Positions 1-8,164 of a DNA stretch of 64,000 nucleotides are shown here, piece after piece (positions within the stretch are counted from its first letter, which is position 1; each line of letters starts with the position of its first letter). The position numbers and the translations under genes were made by a program. The notes below the pieces were generated by a model. That model saw only the letters and a list, made by a program, of their open reading frames with translations. It searched no databases and was not told the origin of the DNA. Source of the stretch: Brachybacterium sacelli. GTDB taxonomy: Bacteria; Actinomycetota; Actinomycetes; Actinomycetales; Dermabacteraceae. The stretch spans positions 682,001 to 746,000 of the forward strand of contig NZ_JAGIOD010000002.1 in assembly GCF_017876545.1 (NCBI RefSeq), written 5' to 3'.

Positions 1-291
1 GTGCCCCCGGTCTCCAACGCCGCCTCCAGCGTGGACGTGCTCACCGCCGCGGTGACCAGCGTGCTGGGCCGCGAGTACCTCGATCCGACCGCTCAGTCCC
101 TGGGCGGGGAGGACTTCGCCTGGTACCTCGAGAAGGTGCCCGGCGCCCTGGCGCGGCTCGGCACCCGCACCCCGGGCGGCCGCACCTACGACCTCCACAT
201 GGGGGATCTGATGATCGACGAGCGGGCCATCGGCATCGGGGCGTCGGTCCTCGCGAGCGCCTGCGTCCAGCGGGACCTCGTCGCCACCTGA
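1..291 (+). CDS. M20-family amidohydrolase/peptidase, C-terminal fragment
   Basis: Only the last 96 residues are present; the gene enters from the left edge, so the first in-window GTG is not its start. The fragment contains GGEDFAWYLEKVPGA, the segment before the C-terminal metal-site region of M20 metal-dependent hydrolases (aminoacylase / amino-acid-amide hydrolase type). It then has a late His in LHMGDLMIDERAI, corresponding to the final metal-binding His of the family. The enzyme probably cleaves an acyl-amino acid or a small peptide-like amide in the cytoplasm; the substrate cannot be told. It precedes the nucleoside importer by about 190 bases, so co-transcription is uncertain. Confidence 0.8.
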   Translation: MPPVSNAASSVDVLTAAVTSVLGREYLDPTAQSLGGEDFAWYLEKVPGALARLGTRTPGGRTYDLHMGDLMIDERAIGIGASVLASACVQRDLVAT

Positions 292-341
292 GACCGGCCC
301 CGATCGCCGCGGCGACCCGCCGGTCTCGTATCCGCGTCGAT

Positions 342-416
342 TTCATAACGGTTCATACACAGTGCGTAGGACGGGCTCGTACGGCGTCACCGCGGGGCTA
401 TGTTCCTTCCGGAACA
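342..416 (+). promoter_or_regulatory. Candidate control region upstream of the BMP importer
   Basis: The 191-base gap before the lipoprotein gene holds two motifs. One is a direct repeat of TTCATA at 342-347 and 352-357, ten bases apart, in the only A+T-rich patch of the gap. The other is an inverted repeat TGTTCC-N4-GGAACA at 401-416. Either could bind a regulator of nucleoside uptake; no convincing -35/-10 pair is visible. The function is inferred from position only. Confidence 0.3.
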
Positions 417-482
417 CGACAGAGCTGTCGCCCGAGACGACGCGGGGCCCGATCGGTCCCGACACTGCTGCGGAGGAACCCG

Positions 483-1592
483 ATGAAGAGCATGACGCGC
501 GCGCTCGCCCTGGCCGGGGCCGGCGTCCTCACCCTCGCCGCCTGCGGCACCGCCCCCGAGGAGAGCGCCGGGGGCCGCGGAGCCAGTGACGGCGGCAGCG
601 ACTACAAGGCCTGCATGGTCTCCGACGCCGGCGGCTGGGACGACAAGTCCTTCAACGAGTCCAGCCACAACGGTCTGCTGGCCGCCGAGGAGAACCTCGG
701 CATCGAGACGGCCGAGGCCGAGTCGACCAGCTCCTCGGACTTCGCCCCGAACATCAACAACATGGTCACCGAGGGCTGCGACCTCGTCATCACGGTCGGG
801 TTCCTGCTGGCCCCGGCCACCGGCGCCGCCGCCCGGGCCAACGAGGACACCGACTTCGCGATCGTCGACTCCACCGCGCAGGACACCGACGGCAACCCGA
901 TCGAGGTCGAGAACGTCAAGCCGATCGAGTTCAACACGGCCGAGGCCGCCTTCCTGGCCGGCTACCTCGCCGCGGGCATGACCGAGACCGGCAAGGTGGC
1001 CACCTACGGCGGCGTCAACATCCCGACCGTCACCATCTTCATGGACGGCTACGTCGACGGCGTCGCCTACTACAACGAGACCAAGGACGCCGACGTGCAG
1101 GTGCTCGGTTGGAACAAGGAGACCCAGGAGGGCTCCATCGTGGGCACTTTCGAGGACCAGTCCAAGGGCAAGGCGGTCTCCGACGAGTTCTACACCGCCG
1201 GCGCGGACATCATCATGCCGGTCGCCGGCCCCGTGGGCGCCGGCACCCTCGCCTCCGCCAAAGAGGGCGAGGACCGCACGGTGATCTGGGTCGACGCCGA
1301 CGGCTACGAGACCAACTCCAGCGACGAGGCGGCCCAGTCGGTCATCCTCACCTCCGTCATGAAGGAGATGACCACCGCGGTCGAGGACGTCATCACCGGG
1401 GCCTCCGAGGACGAGTTCGACGCGACCCCGTACGTCGGCACCCTCGAGAACGGTGGCGTGGGCCTGGCCCCGTTCCACGACTTCGAGAACGACGTCCCCG
1501 CCGAGCTGGTCACCGAGCTCGACACGCTCAAGGAGGACATCGTCGCCGGCGAGGTGGTCGTCGAGTCCTCGGCGTCCCCCGAGGGCTCCTGA
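483..1592 (+). CDS. BMP-family ABC transporter substrate-binding lipoprotein (nucleoside type)
   Basis: 369 residues with a lipoprotein signal peptide: Lys2/Arg6, a hydrophobic stretch, then lipobox LAAC with Cys21 as the lipidation site. The mature part is a basic-membrane-protein (BMP/PnrA/Med) fold: KSFNESSHNGL near the N-terminus, ITVGFLLAPAT in the middle, YVDGVAYYNE further on. Proteins of this family bind purine or other nucleosides outside the membrane and deliver them to RbsA-like ATPase/permease complexes. A GGAGGA ribosome site sits 6 bases before the ATG. The ATPase and two permeases follow, then cdd and deoA, which supports nucleosides as ligands (inference). Confidence 0.93.
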   Translation: MKSMTRALALAGAGVLTLAACGTAPEESAGGRGASDGGSDYKACMVSDAGGWDDKSFNESSHNGLLAAEENLGIETAEAESTSSSDFAPNINNMVTEGCDLVITVGFLLAPATGAAARANEDTDFAIVDSTAQDTDGNPIEVENVKPIEFNTAEAAFLAGYLAAGMTETGKVATYGGVNIPTVTIFMDGYVDGVAYYNETKDADVQVLGWNKETQEGSIVGTFEDQSKGKAVSDEFYTAGADIIMPVAGPVGAGTLASAKEGEDRTVIWVDADGYETNSSDEAAQSVILTSVMKEMTTAVEDVITGASEDEFDATPYVGTLENGGVGLAPFHDFENDVPAELVTELDTLKEDIVAGEVVVESSASPEGS

Positions 1593-1605
1593 TCCGCTGA
1601 GACCC

Positions 1606-1644
1606 CGAGGCGGTCCCGGCCCCCACCCGGGCGGGGCCGCCTCG
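1606..1644 (+). terminator. Intra-operon hairpin between lipoprotein and ATPase genes
   Basis: CGAGGCGG at 1606-1613 pairs with CCGCCTCG at 1637-1644, and the loop can form a second CCCGG/CCGGG stem. There is no T-run. A hairpin directly after a binding-protein gene often gives partial termination or mRNA protection, so that more lipoprotein than transporter is made; that role is inferred here. Confidence 0.5.
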
Positions 1645-1701
1645 TCTGACAGGCCGGCCGACGATCTCGGCCGACGCCGACGGACCACGGAAGCGAGAGA
1701 C

Positions 1702-3273
1702 GTGAAGCTCGAACTGCGCGGGATCACGAAGACCTTCGGGACCTTCGTGGCCAACGACGCCATCGACCTCGTCGTCGAACCCGGGGAGATCCACTCCCTG
1801 CTGGGGGAGAACGGGGCGGGGAAGTCGACCCTCATGAACGTCCTGTACGGGCTGTACCGCCCCGACGGCGGCGAGATCGTGATCGACGGCTCACCGGTGG
1901 TGTTCTCCGACCCCGGCGAGGCGATGGCCGCCGGCATCGGCATGGTCCATCAGCACTTCATGCTGGTGCCCGTGTTCACCGTCGCCGAGAACATGGTGCT
2001 CGGCCACGAGCCGACCCGCGGCGGCTTGCTCGACCTCGCGGCGGCGCGCACGCTGGTGCGGGAGATCTCGGCCCGCTTCGGCTTCGACCTCGATCCCGAC
2101 GCGCTGGTCGAGGACCTCCCGGTGGGGGCGCAGCAGCGGGTGGAGATCATCAAGGCCCTCAGCCGCAGCGCCGAGGTGCTGGTGCTCGACGAGCCCACCG
2201 CGGTGCTCACGCCGCAGGAGACCGACGAGCTGATGACGATCATGCGCCAGCTGCGCGACGAGGGCACCTCGATCGTGTTCATCACCCACAAGCTCCGCGA
2301 GGTCAAAGCCGTCTCCGACCGCATCACCGTGATCCGCCGCGGCCAGGTCGTGGGCGAGGCGGACCCCTCCACCGACCAGGCCGAGCTGGCCTCCCTCATG
2401 GTCGGCCGGCAGGTCTCCCTCGCCCAGGACAAGGCCGAGGCCGCCCCCGGGGAGATCGCCCTGCAGGTCGAGAACCTGCGGGTGACCGACGAGACCGGGG
2501 CGCGCACCCTCGACGGGGTCTCCTTCGAGGTGCGACACGGCGAGGTGCTCGCCATCGCCGGTGTGCAGGGCAACGGCCAGACCGAGCTCGCCGAGGCGCT
2601 GGTGGGCCTGGAGACCACCGTCCACGGCTCCGCACGGCTCGAGGGGCGCGAGCTCGTCGGCCGCAGCACCAAGCAGGTGCTCGATGCCGGGGTCGGCTTC
2701 GTCCCCGAGGACCGCACCCACGACGCCCTGGTGCCCGACTTCTCCGTCGCGGAGAACCTCGTGCTGGACCAGCACGACCGCCCGCCCTTCGGCGCCGGGC
2801 TCGCGATGGACCTCGCGGCGATCCGCGAGAACGCCGGGCAGCTCATCGCGGAGTTCGACGTGCGCACGCGGTCGGCGGTGTCCGCTGTCTCCTCGCTCTC
2901 CGGCGGCAATCAGCAGAAGGTCGTGATGGCCCGCGCCCTGAACCGGAAGCTCTCCCTGCTGATCGCCTCCCAGCCCACCCGCGGCGTCGACGTCGGCTCC
3001 ATCGAGTTCCTGCACCGCCGGATCCTCGACGAACGAGATCAGGGAACCCCGGTGATCATCGTGTCCACCGAGCTCGACGAGGTCACCCAGCTCGCCGACC
3101 GCATCGCCGTGATGTACGGCGGCAGCATCCTCGGCATCGTCCCCGGCGACGAGGACCGCGACGTGCTGGGGCTGATGATGGCCGGCTACGCGGTCGACGC
3201 CGCGCGCCAGGCCGTCGCGGAGGGCGCGCGCACCACCGACTCGCAGCTCGCCGACGAAGGGGAGATCGTATGA
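1702..3273 (+). CDS. Nucleoside ABC transporter ATP-binding protein (two NBDs)
   Basis: 523 residues from the GTG at 1702, chosen because homology begins there (KLELRGITKTFG); upstream in-frame starts lie inside the lipoprotein gene. It is a tandem RbsA/MglA-type ATPase. NBD1 has Walker A GENGAGKST (residues 35-43), signature LPVGAQQR and Walker B LVLDEPTAVLT. NBD2 has the degenerate P-loop GVQGNGQTE lacking the Walker Lys, signature LSGGNQQK, and a Walker B-like segment IASQPTRGVD without the usual Asp-Glu. Asymmetry between the two sites is normal for this family. It energises import by the two permeases encoded next, with which it overlaps by 4 bases (ATGA). Confidence 0.93.
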   Translation: MKLELRGITKTFGTFVANDAIDLVVEPGEIHSLLGENGAGKSTLMNVLYGLYRPDGGEIVIDGSPVVFSDPGEAMAAGIGMVHQHFMLVPVFTVAENMVLGHEPTRGGLLDLAAARTLVREISARFGFDLDPDALVEDLPVGAQQRVEIIKALSRSAEVLVLDEPTAVLTPQETDELMTIMRQLRDEGTSIVFITHKLREVKAVSDRITVIRRGQVVGEADPSTDQAELASLMVGRQVSLAQDKAEAAPGEIALQVENLRVTDETGARTLDGVSFEVRHGEVLAIAGVQGNGQTELAEALVGLETTVHGSARLEGRELVGRSTKQVLDAGVGFVPEDRTHDALVPDFSVAENLVLDQHDRPPFGAGLAMDLAAIRENAGQLIAEFDVRTRSAVSAVSSLSGGNQQKVVMARALNRKLSLLIASQPTRGVDVGSIEFLHRRILDERDQGTPVIIVSTELDEVTQLADRIAVMYGGSILGIVPGDEDRDVLGLMMAGYAVDAARQAVAEGARTTDSQLADEGEIV

Positions 3274-4832
3274 GTTCCGTCGTCGCCGACCCCGAGAACA
3301 GCGGCTCCGCGCCGGGCGTCGGCTCCAAGGGCACCGACACCCCACCTCCGCCCGAGGAGCACGCCGAGACCCGTCTGAACGCGATGCTGCAGCGGATCGC
3401 CCGCGGAGATCCCCTGGTCGTGGTGATGAGCTTCGTGTTCGCCTTCCTGGTGGGCTCCGTGCTCATCATGATCGCCGACGAGGAGGTCCGCACCACCGCC
3501 GGCTACTTCGTCGACCGTCCCTCCGATGCGCTCCTGGCGATCTGGCAGTCGGTGACCCAGGCCTACGGGGCCATGTTCCGCGGCGCCGTGTTCGACGGGC
3601 CCGGCTTCTCCCAAGTGGCCGAGGACCTGCGGGCCGCGGGAGGCACGGGCACCTACGTGCTCCTGCCGGCACTGGCGACGGGGCTGCGCCCGCTCACCGA
3701 GACCCTGACCGTCGCCACCCCGCTGATCGTCGCGGCCGCCGGCATGGCGGTCAGCTTCCGTGCCGGTCTGTTCAACATCGGCGGCACCGGCCAGCTCATC
3801 GTCGGGGCCATGGCCGCCGGGTACATCGGCTTCTCCTGGAACCTGCCGATCGTCGTGCACCTGCTGGTGTGCCTGGTCGGCGGCGTGCTCGCCGGCGCCG
3901 TGTGGGGCGGCATCGCCGGCTTCCTCAAGGCGCGCTTCGGCGCCAACGAGGTCATCAGCACCATCATGCTGAACTGGATCGCGACCTATCTGCTGTTCTT
4001 CGCCCTGAAGACCGCGGCCTTCACCGGGGCCAACCAGTCGCAGCCGACCTCCCCGTCGGTCTCGGACACCGCCGTGCTCCCGCACCTGCTCGGCTCCGGC
4101 TTCCGCCTCCACGCCGGGCTCTTCCTCGCGGCGGGCTCCGCCGTGCTGCTGTGGTGGCTGATGAGCCGCTCCACCCTCGGCTTCCAGTTCCGCGCCGTCG
4201 GCTCGAACCCGCGCGCAGCCCGGGTCGCCGGGATCTCCCCGGCCCGCACCTCCTTCCTGGTCCTCACCGTCGCCGGCGCCCTGGTGGGCCTGGCCGGGGC
4301 GGTCCACGTGCTGGGCACGGAGAAGCGACTGACCGAGGGAGTCGCCGGCAGCATCGGCTTCGACGCCATCACGGTGGCACTGCTGGGCCGCTCCGGGCCG
4401 GTCGGGATCGTGCTGGCGGGCCTGCTCTTCGCCGGTCTGTCCACCGGTGGCCGCTTCATGGAGACCAATCAGGGCGTCCCGCTGGATCTCGTCCAGGTCA
4501 TCCAGGTGCTCGTGGTGCTGTTCATCGCCGCGCCCCCGCTCGTGCGCACGCTGATCGGACTGCGTCGTATCGACCACCCCGGCGCCGGCGCGCGACTGCG
4601 AGGAGCGCGTAGGGCGTCCGCCTCGGCCGCGGCGCTCGCCCCGGCTGCGGTGCCCGGCGCCGCCGAGAGCCCGTCGGGTGACGAGGAACCACCGGCAGAT
4701 GACGGTCCTCGACCGGGACCCGCCGCCGTGTCCCCGACTTCTGAACCCTCGGCCACCGGCCCGGCGCCCGACCCCGCACCGCCCGCCGCCGACCGCGACG
4801 ATCCGACCGACGCGAAGGGAGACGAGCGATGA
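3270..4832 (+). CDS. Nucleoside ABC transporter permease 1
   Basis: 520 residues of the BPD_transp_2 (RbsC/NupP-like) permease family. A hydrophilic N-terminus of about 45 residues is followed by a first membrane helix, a long external segment, then a block of about eight hydrophobic helices. The block contains AGMAVSFRAGLFNIGGTGQL and FGANEVISTIMLNWIATYLL, the coupling-type motifs of this family. The last 75 residues are a Pro/Ala/Asp-rich cytoplasmic tail of low complexity, longer than usual. The start overlaps the ATPase stop (ATGA), and the stop overlaps the next permease start the same way. It is one half of the translocation pore. Confidence 0.92.
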   Translation: MSSVVADPENSGSAPGVGSKGTDTPPPPEEHAETRLNAMLQRIARGDPLVVVMSFVFAFLVGSVLIMIADEEVRTTAGYFVDRPSDALLAIWQSVTQAYGAMFRGAVFDGPGFSQVAEDLRAAGGTGTYVLLPALATGLRPLTETLTVATPLIVAAAGMAVSFRAGLFNIGGTGQLIVGAMAAGYIGFSWNLPIVVHLLVCLVGGVLAGAVWGGIAGFLKARFGANEVISTIMLNWIATYLLFFALKTAAFTGANQSQPTSPSVSDTAVLPHLLGSGFRLHAGLFLAAGSAVLLWWLMSRSTLGFQFRAVGSNPRAARVAGISPARTSFLVLTVAGALVGLAGAVHVLGTEKRLTEGVAGSIGFDAITVALLGRSGPVGIVLAGLLFAGLSTGGRFMETNQGVPLDLVQVIQVLVVLFIAAPPLVRTLIGLRRIDHPGAGARLRGARRASASAAALAPAAVPGAAESPSGDEEPPADDGPRPGPAAVSPTSEPSATGPAPDPAPPAADRDDPTDAKGDER

Positions 4833-6166
4833 GCACCTCGCCCGCCGTCGTCCAGAAGGCCCCAGGGGGCCGCGCGGACAGCGCCGACGTCCGCCCCGAC
4901 AGCTGGTGGCACCTGCCCGCGACCACCTCGGTGCTCGGTGCCGTGGCGCTCGTGCTCTTCGGCCTGCGCGGGATCCCCGGGGCGGAGTCCGTCTACGCCC
5001 TCGCCCGCTCGCGGGACATCAACCCCGGGGGCATCGTCCCGCAGAGCATCACGGTCCCCTCGATGGGTGCCGCGATCGTGCTGTCGATCCTCGCGCTGGC
5101 GATCTCGGCCGCGCTGTGGGTGCTGCAGGCCCGCATCGCCCGGCCGCGACCCGCCGTGCGCAACGCACTCCTGGCCGTGTTCGCCCTCACCTGGATCCTC
5201 GCCTTCCTGACCTGGGTGATCTCCGAACGGACCCTCGGCGTCGCGACTCTGCTGCAGGGAACCCTCACCCTCGCCGTGCCGCTGGCCTTCGGCGCGCTGT
5301 CCGGGGTCCTCTCCGAACGCGCCGGCGTCATCAACATCGCCATCGAGGGCCAGCTGCTGTTCGGCGCCTTCGGCGCGGCGCTGGTCGGCTCGCTGGTCGG
5401 CAACGCCTGGATCGGACTGCTCGCCGCTCCCGTCATGGCCCTGGTGATGGGCGCACTGCTGGCGATGTTCGCCGTCGGCTACCGGGTCCAGCAGATCATC
5501 GTCGGTGTGGTGCTGAACGTCCTCGCCATCGGCGTGACCTCCTTCTTCTTCGGCACGGTGATGCGGCAGAACCCGGGCATGTTCAACTCGCCGCTGCGCC
5601 TGCCCACGCTGCGCATCCCGGTGCTCGCGGACATCCCCGTCGTCGGCCAGGTCCTGTTCGAGCAGAACGTGCTGGTGTACCTGATGTGGATCATCGTCGC
5701 CGCGCTGACGGTGGCGCTGTTCCGCACCCGCTGGGGCCTGCGCGTGCGTGCCGTCGGCGAGCACCCGCGCGCGGCCGACACCGTCGGCATCGCCGTGAAC
5801 CGCACCCGCTGGATCAACGTGATGATGGGCTCCGCGGTCGCGGGACTCGGCGGCGCGACGTTGACCATCGGCACCGGCGTCGCCTTCGGCGAGGAGATGT
5901 CCGCTGGCAAGGGATACATCGCGCTCGCCGCGATGATCCTGGGCCGCTATCACCCGATCGGTGCGCTGCTGGCAGCGCTGACCTTCGCTTTCGCGGACTC
6001 CCTCCAGCTGCGCCTGGGCACGATGTCCGCCGCCGAGGGCGGCGTCGACATCCCCGGTGACTTCCTGCTGATGCTTCCGTACGTCGTCGCCCTGTTCGCC
6101 GTGGCCGGCGTCGTCGGCCGGGTGCGGGTGCCCGCCGCCAACGGCACCCCGTACATCAAGCAATGA
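4829..6166 (+). CDS. Nucleoside ABC transporter permease 2
   Basis: 445 residues, second BPD_transp_2 permease. About ten hydrophobic segments include FGALSGVLSERAGVINIAIE and VQQIIVGVVLNVLAIGVTSF, the equivalents of the motifs in permease 1; the two would heterodimerise. A GGGAGACGAGCG ribosome site precedes the ATG, which overlaps the previous stop by 4 bases. The gene ends 13 bases before cdd, so importer and salvage enzymes look co-transcribed. Confidence 0.92.
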   Translation: MSTSPAVVQKAPGGRADSADVRPDSWWHLPATTSVLGAVALVLFGLRGIPGAESVYALARSRDINPGGIVPQSITVPSMGAAIVLSILALAISAALWVLQARIARPRPAVRNALLAVFALTWILAFLTWVISERTLGVATLLQGTLTLAVPLAFGALSGVLSERAGVINIAIEGQLLFGAFGAALVGSLVGNAWIGLLAAPVMALVMGALLAMFAVGYRVQQIIVGVVLNVLAIGVTSFFFGTVMRQNPGMFNSPLRLPTLRIPVLADIPVVGQVLFEQNVLVYLMWIIVAALTVALFRTRWGLRVRAVGEHPRAADTVGIAVNRTRWINVMMGSAVAGLGGATLTIGTGVAFGEEMSAGKGYIALAAMILGRYHPIGALLAALTFAFADSLQLRLGTMSAAEGGVDIPGDFLLMLPYVVALFAVAGVVGRVRVPAANGTPYIKQ

Positions 6167-6179
6167 GACCATCGGGAGC

Positions 6180-6638
6180 ATGAGCACTACGGACTCAGCA
6201 GCCTCCGCCGGCCACGACACCGCCGTCATCGGCCCCGACTTCGAGCAGCTTCTGGCCGCAGCGCGCGAGGTCGCCGAGCGCGCCTACGCGCCCTACTCCC
6301 GCTTCCGAGTGGGCGCGGCAGCGCTCACCGCCGACGGCCGCCTGGTGCGCGGCTGCAACGTCGAGAACGCCGGCTACGGCGTCACCCTCTGCGCGGAATG
6401 CGGACTCATCAGCGAGCTCGTCGCCGGCGGCGGGGGAGAACTGGCCCGTTTCGTGTGCGTCGGCGGGGACGAGCACCTCGGACGCGACGAACGCGAGGTG
6501 GTCATGCCCTGCGGACGCTGCCGCCAGCTGCTCTCCGAGCACGCCGCCGACGACCTCGTCGTCCTCACCCCCGAAGGACCCCTGGCCATGGACGCCGTAC
6601 TGCCCCAGGCCTTCGGACCCGCCGACCTCCGCCCTTGA
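6180..6638 (+). CDS. cdd: Cytidine deaminase
   Basis: 152 residues, the size of the small tetrameric zinc enzyme. It converts cytidine and deoxycytidine to uridine and deoxyuridine in the cytoplasm. Zinc ligands are Cys71, in CAEC with catalytic Glu73, and Cys111/Cys114 in PCGRC. The substrate loop YSRFRVGAA lies at residues 39-47 and the ribose-contact segment GCNVENAGYG at 58-67. A GGGAGC precedes the ATG. It lies between the nucleoside importer and deoA, the usual pyrimidine salvage arrangement. Confidence 0.95.
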   Translation: MSTTDSAASAGHDTAVIGPDFEQLLAAAREVAERAYAPYSRFRVGAAALTADGRLVRGCNVENAGYGVTLCAECGLISELVAGGGGELARFVCVGGDEHLGRDEREVVMPCGRCRQLLSEHAADDLVVLTPEGPLAMDAVLPQAFGPADLRP

Positions 6639-6736
6639 CCACCCGCGCCCCCGACCGACCACGCCCTCGCGGCCCCGTCCGCGCCGCGGACACCAGGACC
6701 GCAGCCACCCCATCGAGACCCCTGAGGAGCCCTCCC

Positions 6737-8065
6737 ATGACCGCAGCACCCTCCGACCCCGTCGAGCCCACCCCCGGCGTCGAACCCTTCGACGCCGTCG
6801 ACGTCATCCGTGCCAAGCGTGACCACGGCCGCCTCAGCGTCGAGCAGATCGACTGGGTGATCGACGCCTACACCCGCGGCGTGGTCGTCGAGGAGCAGAT
6901 GTCGGCACTGGCCATGGCGATCTTCCTCAACGGTATGGAGCGGGCGGAGATCGCCCGATGGACGGCCGCCATGATCGCCAGCGGTGAGCGGATGGACTTC
7001 CAGGCCTTGTCCAAGCCCACCACCGACAAGCACTCCACCGGCGGTGTGGGCGACAAGATCACCCTCCCGCTGGCCCCGCTCGTGGCCAGCTACGGCGTCG
7101 CGGTCCCGCAGCTCTCCGGACGCGGGCTCGGCCACACCGGCGGGACCCTCGACAAGCTCGAGGCGATTCCCGGCTGGCGCGCCGCGCTCACCAACGAGGA
7201 GATGATGCGGCAGCTCGACGAGGTCGGCGCCGTGATCTGCGCCGCCGGCTCCGGACTCGCCCCGGCGGACAAGAAGCTCTACGCCCTGCGTGACGTCACC
7301 GGCACCGTCGAGGCGATCCCGCTGATCGCCAGCTCGATCATGTCCAAGAAGATCGCCGAGGGCACCGCAGCGCTGACCCTGGATGTCAAGACGGGCGCGG
7401 GAGCGTTCATGACCGAGGAGGCCGACGCCCGCGAGCTCGCCCGCACCATGGTCGAGCTCGGCACCGACGCCGGCGTGCGCACCGTCGCGCTGCTGACCGA
7501 CATGTCGGCGCCGCTGGGGCGCACGGCCGGCAATGCGCTCGAGGTGCGCGAGTCGCTCGAGGTGCTGGCCGGTGGCGGCCCGGCCGACGTCGTCGAGCTC
7601 ACCTGCGCCCTGGCCCGCGAGATGCTCGAGGCGGCCGGGGTGCGCGAGCCCGACGTGGAGGCCGCGCTCGCCGATGGCCGTGCGATGGACTCCTGGCGCG
7701 CGATGATCGCCGCCCAGGGCGGCGAGGTCGATGCCCCGCTGCCGACCGCCGAGCACGTCGAGGAGTTCCGGGCGCAGGAGAGCGGCGTGGTGACCGGCCT
7801 GGACGCCATGGGCGTGGGAGTGGCCGCGTGGCGGCTCGGGGCCGGACGCTCCCGGCCCGGCGAGGCCGTGCAGGCCGCCGCCGGCGTGGAGATCACGGCG
7901 CACATCGGGGACGAGGTGCGCGCCGGGGACGTCCTGGCGCGCCTGCACACCGACACCCCGGAGCGGGTGGCCAGAGCCCTCGAGGCGATCGACGGATCCT
8001 GGAGCCTCGCCGCGCCAGGGACCGCGGTTCCGGAGCGCAGGATCGTGCTGGACCGCCTGGCCTGA
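6737..8065 (+). CDS. deoA: Thymidine phosphorylase
   Basis: 442 residues. Start ATG 6737 follows GAGGAGCCCTCCC and matches the point where homology begins (DAVDVIRAKRDHG). The enzyme cleaves thymidine or deoxyuridine with phosphate to base and deoxyribose-1-phosphate. The family signature SGRGLGHTGGTLDKLEAIPG is intact, as are KHSTGGVGDK (phosphate loop) and LDVKTGAGAFM. The C-terminal pyrimidine-phosphorylase domain contains the AAGVEI and GDEVRAGDVLA stretches. It lies 98 bases after cdd and is the last + strand gene of the operon. A strong hairpin follows. Confidence 0.95.
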   Translation: MTAAPSDPVEPTPGVEPFDAVDVIRAKRDHGRLSVEQIDWVIDAYTRGVVVEEQMSALAMAIFLNGMERAEIARWTAAMIASGERMDFQALSKPTTDKHSTGGVGDKITLPLAPLVASYGVAVPQLSGRGLGHTGGTLDKLEAIPGWRAALTNEEMMRQLDEVGAVICAAGSGLAPADKKLYALRDVTGTVEAIPLIASSIMSKKIAEGTAALTLDVKTGAGAFMTEEADARELARTMVELGTDAGVRTVALLTDMSAPLGRTAGNALEVRESLEVLAGGGPADVVELTCALAREMLEAAGVREPDVEAALADGRAMDSWRAMIAAQGGEVDAPLPTAEHVEEFRAQESGVVTGLDAMGVGVAAWRLGAGRSRPGEAVQAAAGVEITAHIGDEVRAGDVLARLHTDTPERVARALEAIDGSWSLAAPGTAVPERRIVLDRLA

Positions 8066-8115
8066 GTGCGCGCCGCCGCACGGCAGGCGGCAGGACAGGC
8101 GGCTGGGCAGGAAGG

Positions 8116-8163
8116 GCCGGCGGCCGAGGGGTGTTCCCGCGGGAACGTCCCTCGGCCGCCGGC
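8116..8163. terminator. Bidirectional terminator hairpin with nested palindrome
   Basis: A perfect 15-base inverted repeat (GCCGGCGGCCGAGGG at 8116-8130 and its complement at 8149-8163) encloses an 18-base loop. The loop is itself a palindrome, GTTCCC-GC-GGGAAC at 8133-8146. It lies between the convergent deoA and kinase-Nudix genes and can serve both. There is no T-tract, as is common in high-G+C actinobacteria. The nested palindrome belongs to the repeated family also found at 11846 and 48831. Confidence 0.7.
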
Positions 8164-8164
8164 G

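Noticed and set aside
387..1943. Long open frames antisense to many genes (for example 387-1943 minus, 30478-32481 minus, 31931-34474 minus)
   Set aside because: In DNA this rich in G+C, stop codons are scarce in non-coding frames. Their translations are low-complexity Arg/Gly/His/Pro strings with no motifs, and they lie exactly opposite well-supported genes.
1702..3273. Second nucleotide-binding domain of the importer ATPase as inactivated by mutation
   Set aside because: A P-loop without the Walker Lys in the second domain is normal for RbsA/MglA-type nucleoside and sugar ATPases.
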